Shown here piece by piece: positions 1 to 4,808 of a stretch of DNA of 6,010 nt. Within the stretch, counting starts at the first letter, position 1; every line of letters begins with the position of its first letter. The stretch is taken from positions 524,339 through 530,348 of the forward strand of contig JABUUQ010000002.1 in the NCBI GenBank assembly GCA_021443125.1. The letters run 5' to 3'. This stretch comes from Bacteroidales bacterium. GTDB lineage: Bacteria > Bacteroidota > Bacteroidia > Bacteroidales > P3. Under the pieces are notes generated by a model. That model was not told the origin of the DNA. It searched no databases and was given only the letters and a program-made list of their open reading frames with translations. The position numbers and the translations under genes are program-made.

Positions 1-1613
1 CCTTTTTCTGCAAGCATCCTGAACCACATATAATCATAGAAACGAGATTGGGAATTTAAAACTTCCTGAGAGCCAGGACCACCATAAACATAGAATAACA
101 AAGGATATTTTTTACCATTTTCCATTTTTGTAGGCTTGATTATCCAATAGTTTAGTTTGTTGCCGTTCGAAGTTGTGAAAGAAGAGAATTCTTTGTTTGT
201 GATATCGTATTCAGACAAAGTCTTTTTCAATTGATGGTTGTCTTCAAGAGTTACAAGTGCTTTACCCTTGTTGTCGTTTATTGTATAAATGGTAGGAGTT
301 ACTGCATTAGAGAAAGAAGAAATATAGTACTTGCCATTATTTGAAAATTGTGCGTAATAAGTGCCCAAAATGTTTTTATCGGATATTTGAGTAAGTTTTT
401 TGCCATTGAAATTCACCTTGTAAAGTTCTCTGTTGTAAGAGGCAGTTGATGCTGCTGTAAAGTAGATTTGTGAATTTTTCTCATCAATAAAGCATATTTC
501 ATCAATATCATAGTTTCCAGAGGTGATAGGAGAAACTTTCCCGTCGCTAAGATTTACATTATAAAGATTCATATAGCCGTTTCTTTCACTTCTTACAATC
601 ATATTCTTTTTGTCTTTTAGGAAAGTAACAAAGTCTGGCTGTTCAACATAACATTCGTCAGTATCTTGAAAAGCAAGTTTGGCAGTCAAAGTGTTTGCAT
701 CAACAAGATAAAGTCTATAATCATTTTGATGTCTATTCATCCAATGAACACAAAGCATATTGTCGTTGTAAGTCCATTGTATTCTTGGAAGATAGATATC
801 TTTGTTGTTTGTTCCGTCAACATTAGGAATTAAATGAGATTCATTTTTTGCCAAATCGTAAATATAAACATCAACAACAGAATTATCTTCTCCTGCTTTA
901 GGATATTTGTATTTGTAGTGCAAAGGATACAAAGAATCTTGAGGGAACATTGTCATATCATACTCTTTTACATTGCTTTCATCAAAACGATAATATGCTA
1001 TTTTTGAGCCTTCATTGTTCCAAAAGAAACCTTTTGTTATTGCAAATTCTTCTTCGTAAACCCAATCTGTTGTACCATTTATTATATGATTGTATTTGCC
1101 GTCGAAACTGATTTGTATTTCTTTCATATTAGATAAAGACATATAATAAAGGTTGTTGTTCCAAACATAAGCGATTTTATCACTTGTCGGAGCAAACTCT
1201 GCCAAACGAATTTTTTTATTTGATACCTGTTTTAGTGATTTGTCTTTTACATTATATATATAGTATTCTGCATTGAAAGAGTGTCTGTATATTTCTTCCG
1301 GATTTACAGTAAGGAGTATTTTCTCATTGTCATTGCTTATGGCATAATCCACTATATATTTGTCGTTCGCTAAGTTTAATGTTGAAAAGTCAAGATAGTA
1401 CCCCAATTTTTTACCTGTAGCATATTCATATTCTTCTATACCATTACGTGTAAGAATGCAATAATGTTCGCCATCTGCCAAAGAACGTATTGCACTAATA
1501 GAGCGAAGACGGAATGTATAGTTTTGCCAAATATCTTCAACGGTTATATTTTTTTGTGCATACAAAACAATGCCCAAAATTAGGGCTGAAAGTAAAACGA
1601 AAATCTTTTTCAT
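1..1613 (-). CDS. Dipeptidyl-peptidase IV-type S9 serine peptidase (3' part cut by window edge)
   Basis: Exported prolyl peptidase of family S9B; known members remove X-Pro (or X-X-Pro) from peptide N-termini in the periplasm or at the cell surface. The window shows 537 codons from the ATG at 1613, with no stop or frameshift. Residues 1-20 are a signal peptide ending LYAQ. Residues of about 25-480 form the beta-propeller domain, which carries DWVYEEEF at 183-190. Its Glu188/Glu189 match the pair that binds the substrate N-terminus in human DPP IV (Glu205/206). YPKAGEDN at 237-244 is another family landmark. The alpha/beta-hydrolase domain begins near 485, and VYGGPGSQ at 509-516 contains Tyr510, equivalent to the oxyanion Tyr547. 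The catalytic Ser, Asp and His lie beyond the edge, so activity cannot be confirmed. About 180-190 residues should be missing, judged from the usual length of about 720. It starts 19 bases after the upstream gene and shows no promoter of its own, so co-transcription is likely. Prolyl tripeptidyl peptidase is the main alternative. Confidence 0.92.
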   Translation of the reverse strand, partial: MKKIFVLLSALILGIVLYAQKNITVEDIWQNYTFRLRSISAIRSLADGEHYCILTRNGIEEYEYATGKKLGYYLDFSTLNLANDKYIVDYAISNDNEKILLTVNPEEIYRHSFNAEYYIYNVKDKSLKQVSNKKIRLAEFAPTSDKIAYVWNNNLYYMSLSNMKEIQISFDGKYNHIINGTTDWVYEEEFAITKGFFWNNEGSKIAYYRFDESNVKEYDMTMFPQDSLYPLHYKYKYPKAGEDNSVVDVYIYDLAKNESHLIPNVDGTNNKDIYLPRIQWTYNDNMLCVHWMNRHQNDYRLYLVDANTLTAKLAFQDTDECYVEQPDFVTFLKDKKNMIVRSERNGYMNLYNVNLSDGKVSPITSGNYDIDEICFIDEKNSQIYFTAASTASYNRELYKVNFNGKKLTQISDKNILGTYYAQFSNNGKYYISSFSNAVTPTIYTINDNKGKALVTLEDNHQLKKTLSEYDITNKEFSSFTTSNGNKLNYWIIKPTKMENGKKYPLLFYVYGGPGSQEVLNSQSRFYDYMWFRMLAEK

Positions 1614-1632
1614 TAATCTGTAAATCTTAAAG

Positions 1633-2562
1633 TTAATCCATCAAATTATCCACTAAAATATCTTTGTATTTTAGCAAAGGGTCAATGTTCTTTCTATCCT
1701 CAGGAAATAAGGTGCTTAGAACCCAACGGTCTATCTCATCGGAATTTCTGTATTTGTTCAAAGCCAGACGATGTATATATTCTGTGTAGTATAAGCCCCA
1801 AGTTGTTTTTGTATGTGCTCTGTAATATGTTTGCAAAGCATCTTTATACTCTTTCTTTATATATCCTTTATCGTCATATACGGCTGTGTTTTCCAAACCT
1901 TTGGTCATTGCGAAAGATAACTTTTCTATTTCTCTCGTTACCAGGTCATAGCGAATAAAGTCGGGGTTTTTGTCCAACAATTCATCTCTCCACTGAACTC
2001 TACGCATAACTTCTGAAAGGCTTACCACCAATTTTGCATGCCAATATATAGGATAATCGTGTTCTGCTATCCAACCTTTGCGATAGTATGCGTAATTATC
2101 TGTAAGATATTTGCTTACACTATTATATAGGAAAGCAGGTTGAACCTCTATTGCATAAGAAGTGTCTTCATAAGACATAACTCTGTAACCATATTTTGCA
2201 TACTCTTTCTCAAACTTCTTCATTCCGCTTCTAATGCCCGAAATAACCTCAATATCATGAACTTTCAAAGCCCTTATCTGTTCATCCGACCAAGTTTTGT
2301 GCAAAGTGTTTGTTTTGTCCTCGCAAGCCAGTTCGTGATAGTAGTATAATAGCTGATAACCCCAGTCTGCACACTCTTTGTCGTCTTTGAATGTTGTTTT
2401 GAATAGTTCTACTGCTTTCAAAATACAATCTCTTTCAGAGAAAGGCAACTCTGTCAAGTCGTTAGCAAACTTTGTCATCTTTTCATCATCAAGATATTCG
2501 GTGTTCTGACAAAAACCCAATGTGCTGCAAAGCAACAAAACAGAAAAAATTATCTTTTTCAT
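1633..2562 (-). CDS. Exported protein of unknown function, 309 aa, paired with the S9 peptidase gene
   Basis: I do not recognise a family. The chosen start gives MKKIIFSVLLLCSTLGFCQ, a clear signal peptide (Lys-Lys, hydrophobic core, likely cleavage after Cys18 or Gln19). An in-frame ATG 72 bases upstream (2634) would place 24 polar and basic residues before it and lies upstream of the -7 box, so it was rejected. The mature protein looks soluble and helical, rich in Tyr, Trp and charged residues, with no second membrane segment. Landmarks are Cys46, Cys64 and Cys80, the aromatic runs LLYYYHE (71-77) and KGWIAEHDYPIYWHAK (162-177), and TTWGLYYTEYIHRLALNKY (253-271). No HExxH, GxSxG or other catalytic signature was seen. 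There is no lipobox, because the residue before Cys18 is Phe. It is the first gene of a likely two-gene unit with the S9 peptidase, suggesting but not proving a role in the same periplasmic process. Confidence 0.85.
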   Translation of the reverse strand: MKKIIFSVLLLCSTLGFCQNTEYLDDEKMTKFANDLTELPFSERDCILKAVELFKTTFKDDKECADWGYQLLYYYHELACEDKTNTLHKTWSDEQIRALKVHDIEVISGIRSGMKKFEKEYAKYGYRVMSYEDTSYAIEVQPAFLYNSVSKYLTDNYAYYRKGWIAEHDYPIYWHAKLVVSLSEVMRRVQWRDELLDKNPDFIRYDLVTREIEKLSFAMTKGLENTAVYDDKGYIKKEYKDALQTYYRAHTKTTWGLYYTEYIHRLALNKYRNSDEIDRWVLSTLFPEDRKNIDPLLKYKDILVDNLMD

Positions 2563-2590
2563 ACTCTTTTTCTTTTCTTTTATTAGTCTG

Positions 2591-2622
2591 CAAAGATAAA
2601 AAAAATATTGCTTACTATCTAA
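2591..2622 (-). promoter_or_regulatory. Bacteroidota-type promoter for the unknown exported protein and S9 peptidase
   Basis: On the minus strand the -7 box reads TATCTTTG (2591-2598), a full match to TAnnTTTG. Twenty bases upstream lies TTAG (2619-2622), an imperfect -33 box (consensus TTTG). The ATG at 2562 follows about 28 bases after the -7 box, giving a short A-rich leader with no Shine-Dalgarno sequence. The weak -33 box suggests modest strength or help from an activator; that part is inference. Confidence 0.7.
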
Positions 2623-2627
2623 TAAAT

Positions 2628-2658
2628 TTTGCAAAAATCAAAAAAGATTGTACCTTTG
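2628..2658 (+). promoter_or_regulatory. Bacteroidota-type promoter for the small membrane protein and efp
   Basis: TTTG at 2628-2631, a 19-base spacer, then TACCTTTG at 2651-2658. Both boxes match the Bacteroidota primary sigma factor consensus (TTTG / TAnnTTTG) fully. The ATG at 2680 lies 21 bases after the -7 box, so the leader is very short. It sits back to back with the minus-strand promoter, whose -33 box is only five bases away. Confidence 0.8.
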
Positions 2659-2679
2659 CAACCTAATTGAAAAATAACT

Positions 2680-2901
2680 ATGAGCAAACTTAGTATTTCA
2701 AAAGTGTTGGATTACCTTGCAACAATCTCTATTGTGGTTTTGGTGGCTTTGTATCTTTTTTTGCACCTAAACTTCCAGACTCTTGCACTTTCATTGATAG
2801 GAATACTATTGGTGAAAATGCTTGCTTATATGTTGAGAGCCAAACACTTTGAACAAGAATACAACAAACTCAAAGACGAAGTTAGAGATATAATCAAATA
2901 A
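2680..2901 (+). CDS. Small two-helix membrane protein of unknown function, upstream of efp
   Basis: The 73-residue product has two predicted membrane segments, at about 9-30 (VLDYLATISIVVLVALYLFL core) and 34-52 (TLALSLIGILLVKMLAYML). They are joined by a very short turn around Asn31-Gln33, so it looks like a helical hairpin. A charged, probably helical tail follows (53-73, with KHFEQEYNKLKDEVRD). A cytoplasmic tail is plausible from its charge, but the topology is inferred. No known family was recognised. It is unlikely to be a chance frame: a consensus promoter lies 21 bases before its ATG, it ends only 30 bases before efp, and its composition fits a membrane protein. No promoter was seen between it and efp, so the two are probably one transcript. 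It has no Shine-Dalgarno sequence, as is usual in this phylum. Confidence 0.8.
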   Translation: MSKLSISKVLDYLATISIVVLVALYLFLHLNFQTLALSLIGILLVKMLAYMLRAKHFEQEYNKLKDEVRDIIK

Positions 2902-2931
2902 TAAAAATAATTAACAAAAAAGATTTAATTT

Positions 2932-3495
2932 ATGGCAACAACTGCGGATATTAAGAATGGTTTATGCATAGAGATGAACAATGACTTGCTTTCAGTAGTA
3001 GAGTTTTTGCATGTTAAACCAGGAAAAGGTAGTGCTTTCGTTAGAACAAAACTAAAGAGTTTCAAAACAGGTAGAACAATAGAACATACTTTCCCTTCAG
3101 GAACAAAACTTGATATAGCAAGAGTAGAAAGAAGACCTTACACATTCTCATACAAAGATGATTTGGGTTATCATTTCATGCATAGCGAAACATGGGAAGA
3201 AATAACAATTCAGGAAGGTATCATCAATGCTCCACAATTCCTTATGGAAGGACAAGCATGCGAAATGATTGTTCATGCAGATACAGAAACTCCTTTGACT
3301 TGCGAACTTCCACCATTTGTAGAAATGACTATTACCTACACTGAACCAGGTGTTAAAGGCAATACAGCAACAAATGCAATGAAAGATGCAACAGTTGATA
3401 CAGGCGCAACAATCAAAGTTCCTTTGTTCATAAACGAAGGTGAGAGAATAAAAGTTGATACTCGTACAGCAGAATACTCAGAAAGAATAAAATAA
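2932..3495 (+). CDS. efp: Elongation factor P
   Basis: EF-P binds near the ribosomal E site and promotes peptide-bond formation at polyproline and similar stalling sequences in the cytoplasm. The 187-residue length matches the family (about 185-190). An N-terminal KOW-like domain (about 1-64) carries the loop KPGKG at 29-33; Lys32 aligns with E. coli Lys34, the residue modified there with beta-lysine. Two OB-fold domains follow (about 66-128 and 130-187). The C-terminal family signature runs from Lys151 to Gly170, with Ala153, Gly158, Val163, Pro164 and Gly170 in the expected places. Lysine rather than arginine at the loop tip argues against EarP-type rhamnosylation; no modification enzyme is in the window. 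The start follows from the normal N-terminus MATTADIKNG. It lies 30 bases after the small membrane gene and ends before an intrinsic terminator. Confidence 0.98.
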   Translation: MATTADIKNGLCIEMNNDLLSVVEFLHVKPGKGSAFVRTKLKSFKTGRTIEHTFPSGTKLDIARVERRPYTFSYKDDLGYHFMHSETWEEITIQEGIINAPQFLMEGQACEMIVHADTETPLTCELPPFVEMTITYTEPGVKGNTATNAMKDATVDTGATIKVPLFINEGERIKVDTRTAEYSERIK

Positions 3496-3527
3496 GTATA
3501 GTATAGATTTTTATTCAAACAAGCAAC

Positions 3528-3564
3528 AAAGGAGGCAGTGTTCAAACTGCTTCCTTTTTGTTTT
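3528..3564 (+). terminator. Intrinsic terminator of the efp transcript
   Basis: AAAGGAGGCAGT (3528-3539) pairs with ACTGCTTCCTTT (3546-3557), a 12-bp stem with one G-U pair and a six-base loop. It is followed by a T-rich run interrupted by one G (TTGTTTT). It begins 32 bases after the efp stop and fits Rho-independent termination well. Confidence 0.88.
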
Positions 3565-3579
3565 ATGGGGTAAAAATAG

Positions 3580-3630
3580 AAGCAAGGAATAATTTGTTGA
3601 AACGGTGTTTTGACTTTTTATTCCTTGCTT
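3580..3630. repeat. 13-bp perfect inverted repeat between convergent genes
   Basis: AAGCAAGGAATAA (3580-3592) is the exact reverse complement of TTATTCCTTGCTT (3618-3630), with a 25-base spacer. A G-U pair could add one more step at the base in plus-strand RNA. It lies between the two opposed terminators. Neither strand shows a T run directly after the stem, so it does not look like a standard terminator. It may be a backup hairpin, an RNA-end stabiliser or a protein site; no function is claimed. Confidence 0.75.
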
Positions 3631-3641
3631 TCAGTTTATCG

Positions 3642-3701
3642 GTTTGGCAAAAAAAGAAGCACCCATAAAATTACGAGTGCTTCCATTGTGTTTTGCCAAA
3701 C
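3642..3701. repeat. 11-bp perfect inverted repeat enclosing a terminator hairpin
   Basis: GTTTGGCAAAA (3642-3652) and TTTTGCCAAAC (3691-3701) are exact reverse complements. They flank the minus-strand terminator hairpin at 3656-3683, and the distal arm starts three bases after the M23 peptidase stop codon. The transcript could form this outer stem around the terminator stem, although the inner arm shares bases with the terminator U run. Confidence 0.75.
3649..3683 (-). terminator. Intrinsic terminator of the M23/LysM peptidase gene
   Basis: Read on the minus strand, GAAGCACTC (complement of 3675-3683) pairs with GGGTGCTTC (complement of 3656-3664), a 9-bp stem with one G-U pair and a 10-base loop. 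Seven uninterrupted T follow (complement of 3649-3655). It lies about 21 bases after the stop codon at 3705 and is the clearest terminator for this strand. Confidence 0.88.
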
Positions 3702-3704
3702 ATT

Positions 3705-4700
3705 CTATTTGACTTTGATTTTTTGTCCTGCCTTGATATCTGAACCACTTATGCCGTTAAGCTTTTTAAGTTTTGCAACTGTCGTTCCGTTTTTCTTTGC
3801 TATAGAAGAAAGTGTTTCGCCTTTCTTTACTTTGTGGGTTGCAACGGCAGAAGAAGAACGATCGCGTTTTGATTTTGACTTTTTAGCAGATGATTTTGCC
3901 AATTGTCTTGAATTACCCTTTGAATAAGTTGATTTGAAATCGGCACGTGTTATGCTATATACACCATCGTCATCAGTTTTTAGGGTAAAATTCGAAAAAT
4001 CTATAAAATGCTCTGGATTCATTGCTGAACCAAGATAACGGATTTCCAAATGCAAGTGAGGACCAAAACTTCTGCCTGTGTTGCCCACAAGACCTATAAC
4101 ATCACCTGCTTTGGCTCTTTGATTTGCTTTTACGTTTATTTTTGACAAGTGGCCATAGTATGTCTCCAAACCATTATCGTGTCTAACAACAATAACGTTT
4201 CCATAACCTGAACACCAACCTGCATAACGGATAGTGCCGTCGAACATACTCTTTACAGGAACACCTATTCTCATACCTATATCCACACCATAGTGGAAAC
4301 GAGAACGTCTTGGACCAAAGTGAGATGTAACAGGACCTTCAATAGGACAAGAGAAGTATTTGCCATGTTTTTCATCGGTAAGTTTGATTGGTATTGAACC
4401 AGTTAAAGAAGAATAGTCAAATTTGTTAAGATAGTGTATTACTTTGGTTTCAAAATTTGTATATTCTGTCAAATCCAAAAGAACATCTTCGCTTTCTTCA
4501 CCCTCATCAGAGTTTTTGCCATATTCTATAAGGTTCTGATACTGAGTGGTGTCAGCGAAAATTCCTAAAGTGTACTTAGAACTTTCCTTTTCGGGATTAA
4601 GTCTGTTGCCCATTTGGCTTCTCTCGTGTATTTGTGCAAGAGAAAGCATTGGCAAAGCCAGACAAGCAAAAAGCACAGCACTTATTTTTATTGTTTTCAT
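3705..4700 (-). CDS. Exported M23 (LytM-type) peptidase with C-terminal LysM domain
   Basis: Predicted zinc endopeptidase that cuts peptidoglycan cross-bridges or stem peptides in the periplasm, or a regulator of such activity. The 331-residue product has a signal peptide at 1-23 (core AVLFACLALPMLSLAQ), an acidic stretch (GEESED, 67-72), and the M23 domain at about 118-235. A Lys/Ser-rich linker (about 258-286) and one LysM domain (288-331, THKVKKGETLSSIAKKNGTT at its start) follow. The M23 active site looks complete: His136 and Asp140 in HYGVD and His217 in HLH as zinc ligands, with His184 (YYGHLS) and His215 as the catalytic histidines. This argues for a real hydrolase rather than a degenerate activator such as EnvC or NlpD. 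LysM should hold it on glycan GlcNAc. An ATG at 4730 lies inside the -7 box and was rejected. It has its own promoter and terminator. The physiological role (division, growth, lysis) cannot be read from context. Confidence 0.95.
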   Translation of the reverse strand: MKTIKISAVLFACLALPMLSLAQIHERSQMGNRLNPEKESSKYTLGIFADTTQYQNLIEYGKNSDEGEESEDVLLDLTEYTNFETKVIHYLNKFDYSSLTGSIPIKLTDEKHGKYFSCPIEGPVTSHFGPRRSRFHYGVDIGMRIGVPVKSMFDGTIRYAGWCSGYGNVIVVRHDNGLETYYGHLSKINVKANQRAKAGDVIGLVGNTGRSFGPHLHLEIRYLGSAMNPEHFIDFSNFTLKTDDDGVYSITRADFKSTYSKGNSRQLAKSSAKKSKSKRDRSSSAVATHKVKKGETLSSIAKKNGTTVAKLKKLNGISGSDIKAGQKIKVK

Positions 4701-4727
4701 ATATCTATATTCTTCGTTTTGAAACCG

Positions 4728-4759
4728 CAAAGTTACAAAGAAAATTTCATTTGACCAAA
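4728..4759 (-). promoter_or_regulatory. Bacteroidota-type promoter for the M23/LysM peptidase gene
   Basis: On the minus strand, TTTG (4756-4759), a 20-base spacer, then TAACTTTG (4728-4735). Both boxes match the consensus fully. The ATG at 4700 lies 27 bases further on, behind an A/T-rich leader. The promoter decides the start codon, since the alternative ATG at 4730 lies within its -7 box. Confidence 0.8.
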
Positions 4760-4808
4760 CCTTGTTTCAAAAAATTAAAACTTGCTTTTATTTTTTTCTT
4801 CCTTTGTT
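4760..4808. other. Short gap between rmuC and the M23 promoter, no terminator seen
   Basis: After the rmuC stop the minus strand is almost pure A/T with scattered G and no GC-containing stem. Intrinsic termination is therefore not supported, and some rmuC transcripts may read into the M23 gene in addition to transcripts from its own promoter. Confidence 0.5.

Noticed and set aside
2140..2349. Plus-strand reading frame of 69 codons
   Set aside because: It lies wholly antisense to the exported-protein gene, has no promoter of its own and no recognisable product.
2506..2562. Possible lipoprotein signal at Cys12 or Cys18 of the exported protein
   Set aside because: The residues just before these cysteines are Leu and Phe; a lipobox needs a small residue there, so signal peptidase I cleavage is more likely.
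2472..2666. Plus-strand reading frame of 64 codons
   Set aside because: It runs through the start of the exported-protein gene and both divergent promoters; its product is a low-complexity Ser/Phe/Lys read-out of A/T-rich DNA.
3336..3545. Minus-strand reading frame of 69 codons opposite efp
   Set aside because: It overlaps the conserved C-terminal domain of efp in antisense and starts within the efp terminator.
3610..3927. Plus-strand reading frame of 105 codons
   Set aside because: It is antisense to the LysM and linker part of the M23 gene and crosses the terminator region; hydrophobicity comes from complementing Lys/Glu codons.
4760..4792. CAAG-containing repeats as an rmuC terminator
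   Set aside because: The CAAG copies on the minus strand are in direct, not inverted, order and no stable stem forms.
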